DNA of 64,000 nucleotides from Helicobacteraceae bacterium (GCA_900766555.1 CAAFVR010000010.1:1-64000); one strand, 5' to 3'; shown: positions 37,046 through 46,341, numbered from the stretch's first letter. Notes: generated by a model from the sequence alone, not told the origin. Translations and numbers: made by a program.

Positions 37046-38532
37046 AAATTCAGCTTTTGTTTTGCGAAATTTAGAGCTTCTTTTGTGATATGTTCGCCGC
37101 TAATTATTCTTGCAATTTCATTTATCCTGCCATCTTTATCTAGCTTTATGATGTTACTTTTTGTATCATCAATTTTTGACACTAAAAAATGTTCATTGCA
37201 TAAACTTGGCATATGAACTTGATGAGATATTGCAAAGATCTGATAATTAGCGCTCAACCTTTTTAATATTTTGGCTACGCCCTCGCTCTCTTGGCCGCTT
37301 AAATTAGCATCTATTTCATCAAGTATTAATACGCCATCTTGTGCGCTTAGCTCTTGATTTAAACACATAATCGCGAGCCTTAAGCGGCTATATTCTCCGC
37401 TGCTTAGCTTTGATATATCTGCATTGCCAAGCAATATTTTCAAACTATCGATGCCACTTTCGCTTAAGCTTGAGCTCTCAAGCAGCACGCTTGGATTTTT
37501 GAGCTTCAATTCATTGCAAAGTGTTACAATTTTACTCATAAATTCAGAAATAAATTGCTCTCTTATTTTTGATATTTCAGCAGCCAATATTTCTGCCTTT
37601 TGTAATGTTTCATTTTTTAACTTCAATGCTTTTGATTCATCAAAATGTATATTCTCAAAGCTTGAAAGTTCATTTTTTTGCTTTTGTAAATGTTCTAGGG
37701 CATTTTCAATTGAGATATATTTTTTATTTAAAAAAGCTAACTTTTCAAGCCGATTTAAAATTTCTTCAGGGCTGAAATGCTCTAATTTTGCTAGCTCAAA
37801 ATCCTTTGCCAAAATAGCTTCTTTTGCGCCCTCAAGCTCAATTTCAAGTGGCGAAAAATCAAGTTCTAGCGCATTAAAAGCCTCTTTTATCGCACTTGTT
37901 TTTTCAAATGCGCTTAGCGCGCCTCTTGTTAGCTCTTTTAGCTTTTCTAATCTCGATAAATTTTTTTTCAAATCTAATAAGCGCTCATATTCCCCAATTT
38001 CGGGATTTATAGCTTCTATCTCTTTGATTTCAAAGCTGGCTTTTTCTTTCAAATCGCTTATATTTTTGCTTTTTTCAAGCAATATTTTATGCTCCTTTTG
38101 GGCCTCTAAAAAAGCATTAAATAAGCTAGCTAGATCTTCTGTCATTTTACTAAAGGCCTTATTTTTTTGACAAATTAATGCATCCATTAAGCGCAATAAA
38201 TTATCACTTGATAGCTCGCTTTCATCTTTTAAGCTTATATATTTTATGGCTAGTTTTTTGAGCTCTTTTTGCGCAATTTGTGCATTATCTAAAAAATATG
38301 ATCTTCTATTTTTTGACTTTATAGCTTTTATTTTTTGGCCATTTTTTAACTCTATTAATATTTGTTCTGCGTTCATTTCTTTGAGTCCAAAAGCGCAAAG
38401 CAAATGTTGCATAAATACACTTTTGCCAGATCCGCTAGATCCGCTAAAAATGTTAAATCTTGCATCGATATTCAAATCTAAGTTACCAAAAATGGGAGAA
38501 TTTGTAACTAAAATGCGCGAAATTTCAATCAT
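37042..38532 (-). CDS. recN: DNA repair protein RecN
   Basis: An SMC-like ATPase that acts in double-strand break repair. The 496-residue protein has Walker A FSGSSGSGKSVFM (about residues 30-42). A long coiled coil occupies the middle. The ABC signature is LSSGEYSRLRLA and Walker B VLILDEIDANLSG, with an H-loop in ISHQVHMPS. It is about 50 residues shorter than E. coli RecN because of a shorter coiled coil. It overlaps nadK by eight bases and the NFACT gene by ATGA. Confidence 0.93.
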   Translation of the reverse strand: MIEISRILVTNSPIFGNLDLNIDARFNIFSGSSGSGKSVFMQHLLCAFGLKEMNAEQILIELKNGQKIKAIKSKNRRSYFLDNAQIAQKELKKLAIKYISLKDESELSSDNLLRLMDALICQKNKAFSKMTEDLASLFNAFLEAQKEHKILLEKSKNISDLKEKASFEIKEIEAINPEIGEYERLLDLKKNLSRLEKLKELTRGALSAFEKTSAIKEAFNALELDFSPLEIELEGAKEAILAKDFELAKLEHFSPEEILNRLEKLAFLNKKYISIENALEHLQKQKNELSSFENIHFDESKALKLKNETLQKAEILAAEISKIREQFISEFMSKIVTLCNELKLKNPSVLLESSSLSESGIDSLKILLGNADISKLSSGEYSRLRLAIMCLNQELSAQDGVLILDEIDANLSGQESEGVAKILKRLSANYQIFAISHQVHMPSLCNEHFLVSKIDDTKSNIIKLDKDGRINEIARIISGEHITKEALNFAKQKLNL

Positions 38533-39418
38533 TTTGCCCCCAGTTGAATTTCTCTTTTAACACTTTAAAAAAGCTACGTTTTTTACTCTGTATCAACAAT
38601 GCTCGCGTTTTAGCAGGTCGAATTTTTATTTTAGTCATCGGATCTAGCGGGATATTTTCTTGCCCATCGATTATTAAAATGCCATTTGATTTAACGCTAA
38701 AAGTGAGCTCAGAATTTGGTACGACCATCGGACGCTGCGTTAGCGTATGCGCTGCAACTGGCGTTAATATTATGTTATCGCAGAGCGGATAGACGATTGG
38801 CCCGCCAGCGGAGATATTATAAGCCGTAGATCCAGTTGGCGTTGATATTATTAAAGAATCCGCGATATAAGTGTTAAATTTTTGCCCATTTATGCAGGAA
38901 TGTATGCTTGAAATGCGCCCTAGCACGTCATCTTTGCTTATTAGAAATTCATTTATCGCATATTTTTTGATATTTTTGTTATTTATTTTGACGCTCGCTT
39001 CAAGCATCATATGAGAGTCAATTACATAATTTTGCTCTTTTAAATCCAGCGCGAACTCACCAATTTGCGCGGGATTTATCGAGGTCAAAAAGCCAAGCTT
39101 CCCTAAATTTATGCCAAAAACGGGCAATTTGCTTTTGTGAATTTTACGTATTAATGAAATTAGCGTGCCATCCCCGCCAAGGCTAGCAAATGCATCCACA
39201 GAATGTATCAGATCTGATAACTTTGCACTTTTGAAACTTTTTGCGTCGCTTAGATTTTTTAGGCTATTTTCTTCTACTATTATTTCTATTCCAACATCGC
39301 TAAATGCGCCTCTAGCTAATATTAACGCATGTTTTAGCTCATCTATTTTGGATCTATCATTATCTAGCACGGGGCGGAGCACTATGCCAATTTTTCTAAT
39401 TTTTTTAATTGCGCTCAT
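38525..39418 (-). CDS. nadK: NAD kinase
   Basis: Phosphorylates NAD to NADP. The 297-residue protein has the diacylglycerol/NAD-kinase motif SLGGDGTLISLIRK, preceded by IGIVLRP at the N-terminus. INLGKLGFLT and the substrate motif NEFLISKDDVLGR follow, then the glycine-rich TPTGSTAYNISAGGPIV. I take the ATG at 39418, which overlaps the pflA stop (ATGA). A longer frame from 39457 runs inside pflA. The recN-nadK pair is common in bacteria. Confidence 0.95.
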   Translation of the reverse strand: MSAIKKIRKIGIVLRPVLDNDRSKIDELKHALILARGAFSDVGIEIIVEENSLKNLSDAKSFKSAKLSDLIHSVDAFASLGGDGTLISLIRKIHKSKLPVFGINLGKLGFLTSINPAQIGEFALDLKEQNYVIDSHMMLEASVKINNKNIKKYAINEFLISKDDVLGRISSIHSCINGQKFNTYIADSLIISTPTGSTAYNISAGGPIVYPLCDNIILTPVAAHTLTQRPMVVPNSELTFSVKSNGILIIDGQENIPLDPMTKIKIRPAKTRALLIQSKKRSFFKVLKEKFNWGQND

Positions 39419-41937
39419 TTTAATAGCTCTAGATTTTGTACACAGAGCGTTTTCCAAGGCGAAGTTTCATCTATTGTAACGCAGGCTTCAAAATGCGTTT
39501 TTGCCTCATTATTTTGCTTCAAACTTAGCGCTAGGCTGCCTTGCAAATACAGCGCTTTTTGCTTCTCTTGTGAATTTAATTTATCTAAATCAATGCTATT
39601 TGCAGCCTCATAAGCTTGGCTCAAATTATCTTCATTTTTTAGCGCATCAATTAGCTGAAAATTCGCAAATGGCATATATTCATAAATATTATATTTATCT
39701 TGCAGATCTAGTAAATTTTTGGCAAATATTTCTTTTTGTTTATTATCAATCACGGCATTTTGCTCAAGCATTTTTCCATAAACATTAATCATGCGCTTGT
39801 CATCTTTGAATTCATCAAATAACTTTGCATAAGTTTCTTGCAATGAATTTGAGACATCCTGCCCGCTAATTTTGAGCCCCAAAAGCGCATCCATCTCGCT
39901 AAATAAAATATCTTTATAATTTGAATTTTGGGCAGCAAGCGCATTTAGCGTTGAGATATCAATCAAGGCCTGTTTATAATTATGAAGTGCAGCATTATTC
40001 TTACTAGATCTGTATAGCCACTCAAGATATTTTGGATTTGTCACATCTTTTTTAAGATCATCTAGATCTGGGATTAAATGTTTGGCTATGTCATATAAGC
40101 GCCCATCAAATAGGCAATCAAAGGCTAGGATTTTGTCTTTTATCTCGCCAAAGCTAGCCATTTGTGCGGCATTTGAGGCGATAACTTGGCATGTATTTGC
40201 GCGCAAAGTGACACTTTTAATCGCATCATCATTGTAATAATCCGTGGCTTTATTTATGAGCCCAGCATGCGCGCTATCAATTAAGCTTTGGCTTATCTTA
40301 TTTTTTAGCGTTATCACATCTTCGAATTTACCAATGCTTAGTTCTAACTTGGCCTTTTGATCTAGCGCTTTTTGTGCGATTTCTGTATTTGGATATTTTG
40401 AGATCAGATAATTATAATGTTCAATTTTCTTTTCATCACTTGTGTTAATGTCAAAAAGCAGCGCATCATCGCGCGCGATCACTACTTTGGATCTAGTCTT
40501 TTGTGAGCCATATATTTCTAGAAATTCGTTATTTGCGTTATGTGCCTTTTCAAATTGTTTATCTTTCTCGTATATTTCGCCAAGTTTAAATGTCGCAAAT
40601 TCATGGATTGGATCATTTTTTTGCGCATCCCTCATGGCTAGATCCGCTATTTTGGCGGCATCTTTATAAAGGCCATTGTCAATTAAGAGATTTATAAAAT
40701 CCTCAGTTTTTTTGTCATTATCTACTAGATATTTTGACTTCGCGCCTACTATTTTGTCAACTAGATCTGATACTCTAGCATTTGCATTTGTATCAGCTTT
40801 ATTTTTAGCCTCAATAGTTGCCCAATTTAGCGCGATTTCAACGGCACTATCAATTGTTTTGGCATCTTCTAAGCTTTGAGAAAATTTATTTCTAGCGCCT
40901 GAAATGTCATTTCTTTTGGCATCTTTTAGCGCTAATTGCATGCGAGCAAGCGGCGAGAATACATCATTTTCATATTCGCTCAAAAGGCGCCGATACAAAT
41001 GCTCGCTTTGCGTTGGCAAAGATAGCGCATCTTGCATTTGCGCACTTAGATATATGACCTCGCTTGCTCTGTCATTTCTGGCATATTTTATGAGCCAAGA
41101 TTTGGCTAGATTTAATGCTTCTTGGTTATAGCCCAAATTTTTTAGCGCTTTTATTTGGATGTATTGCAAATCATCTTCAAAAATGGAATTTGGATATTCC
41201 TTTAGCGTTTGGCTAGCAATTTGTATAGCTAGCGCGAAATTCTTTTTATCAAGTTCTAGCTTTGCTTTTTGATAATCTTCATAATCTTTTGATGAGACTT
41301 CAGCAAGCGGCAGGAAATTTGCGCCCAAATTTGGCATGAAATCGTTATTTTGAGGCAAAATTATCGGGAAATTTATTGCTAGATCCGATCTTTTAACATC
41401 TTTTGACAAAAACGGCAGCTCATCTATGTAACTTATGATCTGAAAACTGCGCGAAGTTATCGGCACTTTGGCATTATAGGTTTTATCTTTTGAATCAATC
41501 GGAGTTATATTTGTTTTGACAGCCGGATCATAATCTAGAAAAACGCCATCTTTTATATTATCTTGAATCAAAAAGAGCTTTTGATGCGCCTTTTTGCCAT
41601 CTTTTTCTTTAAAGCGTTGCTGTATATGCAATATAAATTGCTTATTTTTCACCTCATGCGATATCTGAAAAAAGCTGCTCTCAAATGGCAAAAAGCCCTC
41701 TTTTGGCGGCGTTTTAATGATGCATCTTATATCTTCATCATCAATTGTTTTAAACTCGTGTTCGCATAAAAATGGCTCATCATTTTTGAGTGTCAAAATG
41801 CCAAAAGATTCTTTTGCCTTGCCGACTTGGAAATCTAGCTCAAGTGCAATGCTAGATCCGATAAAAGCGACAAAAGCGATAGATCCGATAAATAGAGCAA
41901 TGCGTCGATTTAAACGAAAATAATTTTTATGCTTCAT
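39415..41937 (-). CDS. pflA: paralysed flagella protein PflA-like
   Basis: A large 840-residue periplasmic TPR-type protein. PflA is part of the disk structures around the epsilonproteobacterial flagellar motor and is needed for rotation. It has an N-terminal membrane/signal segment (IALFIGSIAFVAFIGSSIA, about residues 13-31). A conserved N-domain follows (LELDFQVGKAKESFGILTLK, LCEHEFKTIDDEDIRC). Helical repeats run from about residue 215 onward. Identification rests on length, layout and resemblance to the remembered C. jejuni protein. The ATG overlaps the folD stop, and the stop overlaps the nadK ATG. Confidence 0.75.
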   Translation of the reverse strand: MKHKNYFRLNRRIALFIGSIAFVAFIGSSIALELDFQVGKAKESFGILTLKNDEPFLCEHEFKTIDDEDIRCIIKTPPKEGFLPFESSFFQISHEVKNKQFILHIQQRFKEKDGKKAHQKLFLIQDNIKDGVFLDYDPAVKTNITPIDSKDKTYNAKVPITSRSFQIISYIDELPFLSKDVKRSDLAINFPIILPQNNDFMPNLGANFLPLAEVSSKDYEDYQKAKLELDKKNFALAIQIASQTLKEYPNSIFEDDLQYIQIKALKNLGYNQEALNLAKSWLIKYARNDRASEVIYLSAQMQDALSLPTQSEHLYRRLLSEYENDVFSPLARMQLALKDAKRNDISGARNKFSQSLEDAKTIDSAVEIALNWATIEAKNKADTNANARVSDLVDKIVGAKSKYLVDNDKKTEDFINLLIDNGLYKDAAKIADLAMRDAQKNDPIHEFATFKLGEIYEKDKQFEKAHNANNEFLEIYGSQKTRSKVVIARDDALLFDINTSDEKKIEHYNYLISKYPNTEIAQKALDQKAKLELSIGKFEDVITLKNKISQSLIDSAHAGLINKATDYYNDDAIKSVTLRANTCQVIASNAAQMASFGEIKDKILAFDCLFDGRLYDIAKHLIPDLDDLKKDVTNPKYLEWLYRSSKNNAALHNYKQALIDISTLNALAAQNSNYKDILFSEMDALLGLKISGQDVSNSLQETYAKLFDEFKDDKRMINVYGKMLEQNAVIDNKQKEIFAKNLLDLQDKYNIYEYMPFANFQLIDALKNEDNLSQAYEAANSIDLDKLNSQEKQKALYLQGSLALSLKQNNEAKTHFEACVTIDETSPWKTLCVQNLELLK

Positions 41938-42833
41938 TGCGGATCTTTGCTTGCAATTTTTATTAGATTTTGCAAAAGGCAGCTAATTGTCATGGGCCCA
42001 ACACCGCCTGGCACTGGCGTATAAAAACTTGATTTTTCATATGCTTTTTCGCTCACATCACCTACTAATCTGCCGTCTTTCAAGCGGTTATTTCCAATGT
42101 CAATTATAACAGTTTGGGGCTTTATCATTTCTGGCTTTATTAAATTTGCAACACCTACTCCAACGCATAAAATATCAGCCTGCAAGGTAAAAAGAGAGAG
42201 ATCTTTTGTATGAATATGGCAAATACTAGGCGTTGCGCCCTCATGCAAAAATAGCGCTAAAAGCGGCTTACCAATGATATTTGAGGCGCCAACTATCGTT
42301 ACATTTTGGCCTTTTATTTTTATTTTATAATGCTTCAAAAGGGCTATAACTCCAAGCGGAGTAGCGCTAACTAATGCATCAAGTCCAACTTGCATGCGCC
42401 CGATATTATAAGGATGGAAGCCATCTACATCTTTATTTGGGGAAATTTTTTCTAGGATTTTTTGCGCATTTAACGGATCTGGGAGCGGGAGCTGGATTAA
42501 TATGCCATGTATATTTTTATCTGCATTTAATTCATCAATTTTGCGCTCTAGATCCGCTTGAGTTATAGAATTTTTCTCTATTTTAAGCGTTTTTATTCCG
42601 CATCTATGCGAGGCTTTTATTTTCATATTTACATAAGTGTGACTATTTGGATCATTTCCTATTAATATGACAGCCAGTGTCGGGAAAATGCCCCTTTTTT
42701 GCAGCTCAAGCACTTTTAATTTTAGATCTAGCTCGATATTTTGGGCTAATTTTTTACCATCTAATATTTTTGGCCCGGACTCTGAAATTCGCGAAGTCGC
42801 CGGGTTTTTTGGAGCGACTGTAATGTTTTGCAA
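41934..42833 (-). CDS. folD: bifunctional methylenetetrahydrofolate dehydrogenase/cyclohydrolase
   Basis: Interconverts one-carbon folate forms with NADP. The 299-residue protein has the FolD signatures VGNDPNSHTYVNMK-type NDPNSHTYVNMKIKA, GILIQLPLPDPLN and DVDGFHPYNIGRM. The Rossmann motif is VGASNIIGKPL and the ending is PVPGGVGPMTISCLL. The catalytic Lys lies in the MKIKAS segment. It starts with TTG (42833), backed by a perfect AAGGAG five bases upstream. This gives an unusual 23-residue N-terminal extension before KILDGKKLAQ. It heads the folD-pflA-nadK-recN-NFACT unit. Confidence 0.95.
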   Translation of the reverse strand: MQNITVAPKNPATSRISESGPKILDGKKLAQNIELDLKLKVLELQKRGIFPTLAVILIGNDPNSHTYVNMKIKASHRCGIKTLKIEKNSITQADLERKIDELNADKNIHGILIQLPLPDPLNAQKILEKISPNKDVDGFHPYNIGRMQVGLDALVSATPLGVIALLKHYKIKIKGQNVTIVGASNIIGKPLLALFLHEGATPSICHIHTKDLSLFTLQADILCVGVGVANLIKPEMIKPQTVIIDIGNNRLKDGRLVGDVSEKAYEKSSFYTPVPGGVGPMTISCLLQNLIKIASKDPQ

Positions 42834-42886
42834 GTTCGCTCCTTTAGAAATTAGTTTTAATTATAATACGCTTTTTGGAGGGCGCT

Positions 42887-43246
42887 TTGCGCATCTTGGC
42901 TTTTTTGTTACTTTTTGGGCTGCTTTTTGGGGATGATGATTTTTTAACCATTGAAGAATACGGCAAAGAGCTTTATGCCAATCCGCGCGGCATTTCATGC
43001 AAAGCATGTCACGGAGATACTGGCGAGGGCAAAATAATTTCAACATATACAGATAAAAATGGCAAAACGAGGATTTTGCAAACAAAAAGTATAAAAGATC
43101 TAGATTTTCGCGCCTTTAAAGCTAGATTAAAGCGTCAAAAAAGTTCTGGCTTTATGCCAATTTATTATTTGCGCGATTCAGAAATTGCAGCAATATATCA
43201 TTTCATAAATAAAAGCAAAGATAAGCAAGAGGGCGCAACAAAATAG
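42887..43246 (+). CDS. small periplasmic c-type cytochrome-like protein
   Basis: A 119-residue exported protein with a signal peptide (ILAFLLLFGLLFG) and one heme-binding CKACH motif near residue 34, followed by GDTGEGKII. A methionine in SSGFMPIYYL is the likely second heme ligand. The C-terminal helix is EIAAIYHFINK. It is thus a monoheme cytochrome c of unknown partner. I start at TTG 42887, four bases after GGAGGG. TTG 42875 is an alternative. Between folD (divergent) and lepB, its position matches the C. jejuni arrangement as I recall it (Cj0854c). Confidence 0.82.
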   Translation: MRILAFLLLFGLLFGDDDFLTIEEYGKELYANPRGISCKACHGDTGEGKIISTYTDKNGKTRILQTKSIKDLDFRAFKARLKRQKSSGFMPIYYLRDSEIAAIYHFINKSKDKQEGATK

Positions 43247-43297
43247 GTGGCATAGGTTTGGGTATTATTTTATTTTCATATTCATAATGGAGTTTAT

Positions 43298-44206
43298 ATG
43301 ATAGGTCGCATATTACGCAAGGCATATCTTTTTTCAACATCGTGGCTTGGCGGATTTGCGATTGTAATTTTTATCATGTTTTTTATAGGGCAGGGCTTTT
43401 TTATCCCAAGCCGCAGCATGGTTGGCAGTCTTTATGAGGGGGATGTGCTAGTTGTTAAAAAATATAGCTATGGCATACCGCTTCCGCGCTTGCCTTGGGT
43501 TAATAGTGTGATATTGCCGGATTTTTTTAATAATGGACATTTGATTGATGGGCCGCGCCCAAAGCATGGCGATATCGTGGTTTTTATACCGCCAATTCAA
43601 AATGATAATTTCGTAAAACGCATGTTTGCAAAAAATGGAGACGAAGTAATATTTTCAAAAGATGGATTATATTTGCATTTAAAAGAGGGCGATTTGGCCA
43701 CGCGTGAATTTGCCAAAAATGCTAAAACGCTTGAATTTGGCGGCAAAATCTTTGTGCTAAATCCATATGAGGAAAAATATCCTGGCGTGCATTATGCTTA
43801 TGATAATCGCTTATTTTATTATTTTGCGAGTCTTGCGCGTGATTCGTCAAATTATAAAACAGATGAGAGCGGAAATACAACAATTTCTGGCATTTCAATG
43901 GATCCAATAAATCTAAATGGCGAGATAGCTTTTTATAAACAAATCCCAGAAGATGAATATTTCATGATTGGCGATAATCGCGACAATAGCGATGATAGCC
44001 GCACTTGGGGCCCTGTGAAATACGCAAATATCGTGGGCAAGCCCTTGGCTGTGATATTTAGCATTTCGTTAAATAATTCCAAAGAAACAAATGCACCAAC
44101 TAATCCGAGCGCTAGATTTGTGCCAAGATGGGATAGGACTTTTAAATTTATCGAGAATCTAAAGGTAATTGTGCCTAGATCCGAAGTAGCGCAGAGTCCA
44201 TTATGA
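43298..44206 (+). CDS. lepB: signal peptidase I
   Basis: Removes signal peptides on the outer face of the inner membrane. The 302-residue protein has one N-terminal helix (GGFAIVIFIMFFIGQGFF). The catalytic Ser40 is in IPSRSM. The general-base Lys is in DNFVKRMFAKNGDEV (about residue 109). The C-terminal box is MIGDNRDNSDDSRTWGPV. TGGAG precedes the ATG. The stop overlaps the rpiB start (ATGA). Substrates in this window include BamA, the cytochrome and the transglutaminase-like protein. Confidence 0.95.
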   Translation: MIGRILRKAYLFSTSWLGGFAIVIFIMFFIGQGFFIPSRSMVGSLYEGDVLVVKKYSYGIPLPRLPWVNSVILPDFFNNGHLIDGPRPKHGDIVVFIPPIQNDNFVKRMFAKNGDEVIFSKDGLYLHLKEGDLATREFAKNAKTLEFGGKIFVLNPYEEKYPGVHYAYDNRLFYYFASLARDSSNYKTDESGNTTISGISMDPINLNGEIAFYKQIPEDEYFMIGDNRDNSDDSRTWGPVKYANIVGKPLAVIFSISLNNSKETNAPTNPSARFVPRWDRTFKFIENLKVIVPRSEVAQSPL

Positions 44207-44730
44207 TTAATACAAAAAGGCATGTATTTTTGGGCACGGATCACGCGGGGGTCGCGCTTTTAAAAATATTACAGCAAGATCTTATAAAGCGTGGTTTTAA
44301 TACAACTGGCTTTTATCCAAGCCCTAGTCAAATAATTGAAGTTACAAATGATTCTTTGGGTTTGGTTGAAATGCCAGATAATGTGAGCTCAAATTGCGAT
44401 TATCCAGATATGTCAAATGCGCTATGCAAGGCAATGAAGCGCGAGCTAGATCTAAATGGTGCAAATAAGCCGCTTGGGGTGCTCGTTTGCGGATCTGGCA
44501 TTGGAATTTCTATTGCCGCAAATCGTTATCCTTATATCCGCGCCGCGCTCTGTCATAGCCCATTAATGGCGCGTTTATCAAGGATGCATAATAATTCAAA
44601 TGTACTAGCTCTTGGCGCTAGATTTTGCACGCCTTTTGTGGCGCTAGAAATGTTAAAGGAATTTATAGCAGCTGATTTTGAATTCGGCAGGCATGAAAGC
44701 CGGGTTAAAAAATTGGATAAAGATGTTTGA
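44203..44730 (+). CDS. rpiB: ribose 5-phosphate isomerase B
   Basis: Interconverts ribose 5-phosphate and ribulose 5-phosphate. The 175-residue protein has the RpiB/LacAB features TDHAGVALLK, DYPDMSNAL and the catalytic cysteine in VLVCGSGIGISIAANR. The ALCHSPLMARLSRMHNNSNV block carries the phosphate-binding arginines and histidines. About 20 extra residues (FYPSPSQIIEVTNDSLG region, about residues 34-55) lie between the first strand and DYPD, where most RpiB proteins have a short loop. It begins a conserved run of five or six plus-strand genes. Confidence 0.93.
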   Translation: MINTKRHVFLGTDHAGVALLKILQQDLIKRGFNTTGFYPSPSQIIEVTNDSLGLVEMPDNVSSNCDYPDMSNALCKAMKRELDLNGANKPLGVLVCGSGIGISIAANRYPYIRAALCHSPLMARLSRMHNNSNVLALGARFCTPFVALEMLKEFIAADFEFGRHESRVKKLDKDV

Positions 44731-45067
44731 TAATATTTTTGCAAGTTGGCTGATTTATACCATTGTGATTTTGGCGCTGCTTTATGCGCTGCTTCGGGCA
44801 TTTTTTTATAAATCATTGGCGCAAAAAGAGCAAAAAGAACTCGATGCGCTCAAACTAACATTGCAAGAGAGCGAAATTTTGATCAAAAAGCAGCAATTGC
44901 AACTAAATCGAGGCGATGGACATATCGAGATTTTGACACTTGAGCTAAATGCATTAAAAAATGATCTAAAAACCACAAAGGCCAAAAATACGCAATTGCG
45001 CCTTGAGATAGATCGCTACAAAGCTAGAATCAAAGATTTAGAGCAAAAGCTTGAGGCATTACTATGA
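44723..45067 (+). CDS. membrane-anchored coiled-coil protein of unknown function
   Basis: A 114-residue protein with one N-terminal transmembrane helix (WLIYTIVILALLYALLRAFF, residues 9-28). A long charged coiled coil extends to the C-terminus (KNDLKTTKAKNTQLRLEIDR). The topology suggests a cytoplasmic coil tethered to the membrane. I start at ATG 44723, overlapping the rpiB end by eight bases. The longer frame lies inside rpiB. C. jejuni has a similar small membrane protein between rpiB and apt (from memory, Cj0926), so it is likely a real, lineage-conserved gene. Its function is unknown. Confidence 0.78.
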   Translation: MFDNIFASWLIYTIVILALLYALLRAFFYKSLAQKEQKELDALKLTLQESEILIKKQQLQLNRGDGHIEILTLELNALKNDLKTTKAKNTQLRLEIDRYKARIKDLEQKLEALL

Positions 45068-45621
45068 ATAATTTAATGAATAATCTAACAAAAGAGCTAA
45101 GAAGCGCGATAAGAGAAGTGCCAGATTTCCCAAAAGAGGGCATTTTATTTCTAGATATCACGACATTTTTAAATACGCCACTTTTTGCTAAAACGATTGA
45201 TTTTTTGGCGCATCGCTACAAGGATTTTGAGCTTGATTATATTTGCGGGGTGGAATCAAGAGGCTTTATCTTTGGATCCGCACTAGCTTATGCGCTAAAA
45301 ATTGGTTTTGTGCCTATACGCAAGCCCAAAAAATTACCATCAAAAATTTTTATTGAAGATTATGATTTAGAATATGGAAAAGATAGCTTGGCAATCCACG
45401 AAGATGCCTTTGCGCCAGGGTCTAAGGATCCAAAAGTGTTGTTACCAAAAGTGTTGTTAATTGATGATTTAATAGCAACTGGTGGATCCGCACTAGCGAG
45501 CGAGAGGCTGATAAAACGTGCGAGCGGAAGCATAGTTGAGGCTTGTTTTTTAATTGAATTGATGGAATTTAAGGGCAGAGATAGGCTAGATTCTAGGACT
45601 TTTAGCCTACTTCAGATCTAG
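45064..45621 (+). CDS. apt: adenine phosphoribosyltransferase
   Basis: Salvages adenine to AMP with PRPP. The 185-residue protein has REVPDFPKEGILFLDITTFL and the FGVESRGF-type motif CGVESRGFIFGSALAY. It also has RKPKKLPS and the PRPP loop LLIDDLIATGGSALA. Just before the PRPP strand, a perfect 15-base tandem duplication (45430-45459) encodes PKVLLPKVLL, where relatives have a single strand. It might lengthen a loop without breaking the site. The ATG overlaps the previous stop (ATGA). A second ATG five codons in is possible. Confidence 0.94.
   Translation: MNNLMNNLTKELRSAIREVPDFPKEGILFLDITTFLNTPLFAKTIDFLAHRYKDFELDYICGVESRGFIFGSALAYALKIGFVPIRKPKKLPSKIFIEDYDLEYGKDSLAIHEDAFAPGSKDPKVLLPKVLLIDDLIATGGSALASERLIKRASGSIVEACFLIELMEFKGRDRLDSRTFSLLQI
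45430..45459 (+). repeat. 15-base tandem duplication inside apt
   Basis: CCAAAAGTGTTGTTA occurs twice head to tail (45430-45444 and 45445-45459) with no mismatch, encoding PKVLL twice. The identity suggests a recent duplication. Confidence 0.9.
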
Positions 45622-45650
45622 GAATAATTTAGGAACGGAGCGATGGCAAA

Positions 45651-46322
45651 ATGAAGAAGTGGCTAATCCCATTAGTTGTGTTGCTTGTTATTATTGCTGG
45701 CGGTTATGTATTTTTATCTAGATCTGGCTTTTCGATTGAGGGCAGCATCATCGCGCTATGGAATAAATATGTATCCACTTGGGGCTATGTCATTTTGTTT
45801 GGTTGGAGCATTTTAGAGGGCGAGCTTGGGCTCATATTTGCTGGCATCGCATCTCATACGGGACATATGAATGTTTGGCTATCAATATTTGTAGCGGGGC
45901 TTGGCGGCTTTGTGGGAGATCAGATCTATTTTTATATCGGGCGCTTAAATAAGGCCAAATTGCAAAAGCAGCTAGGTTCGCAGCGCCGCAAATTCGCACT
46001 AGCGCATGTGTTATTGCAAAAATATGGCTGGGGCATTATTTTTATCCAGCGTTACATGTATGGGATGCGCACGATAATTCCAATTAGCATTGGTTTGACG
46101 CGTTATTCGGCATTAAAATTTGCTATTATTAACCTCATATCTGCTTGGATTTGGGCGGCTATTACGATTATTTTGGCTTGGATTTTTGGCGAAGAAATTT
46201 TAGAAGCGCTGAAGTTTTTTAAACGCCATCCGTATGTTGTGATAATCCTTGTATTGATATTCCTAGGTGTAGTTATATGGTATTTCAAAACCAAGACGCA
46301 AAAAGTTAAAGATAAGAGTTAA
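45651..46322 (+). CDS. DedA family membrane protein
   Basis: A 223-residue inner-membrane protein of the DedA/SNARE-associated (VTT) superfamily. These proteins include polyprenyl-phosphate and phospholipid flippases/scramblases. The first helix is at residues 4-23. The conserved block GWSILEGELGLIFAG, then GGFVGDQIYFYIGRL, contains the re-entrant loop acidic residues. QRYMYGMRTIIPISIGLTRY holds the conserved Arg/Gly motif. It lies between apt and pepA. The precise substrate is unknown. Confidence 0.88.
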   Translation: MKKWLIPLVVLLVIIAGGYVFLSRSGFSIEGSIIALWNKYVSTWGYVILFGWSILEGELGLIFAGIASHTGHMNVWLSIFVAGLGGFVGDQIYFYIGRLNKAKLQKQLGSQRRKFALAHVLLQKYGWGIIFIQRYMYGMRTIIPISIGLTRYSALKFAIINLISAWIWAAITIILAWIFGEEILEALKFFKRHPYVVIILVLIFLGVVIWYFKTKTQKVKDKS

Positions 46323-46341
46323 AAGTTAATAAAGGAACGCT

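Noticed and set aside
37424..38170. A 248-codon plus-strand frame opposite recN
   Set aside because: It is Ser/Phe-rich antisense of the coiled-coil codons of recN, with no motif.
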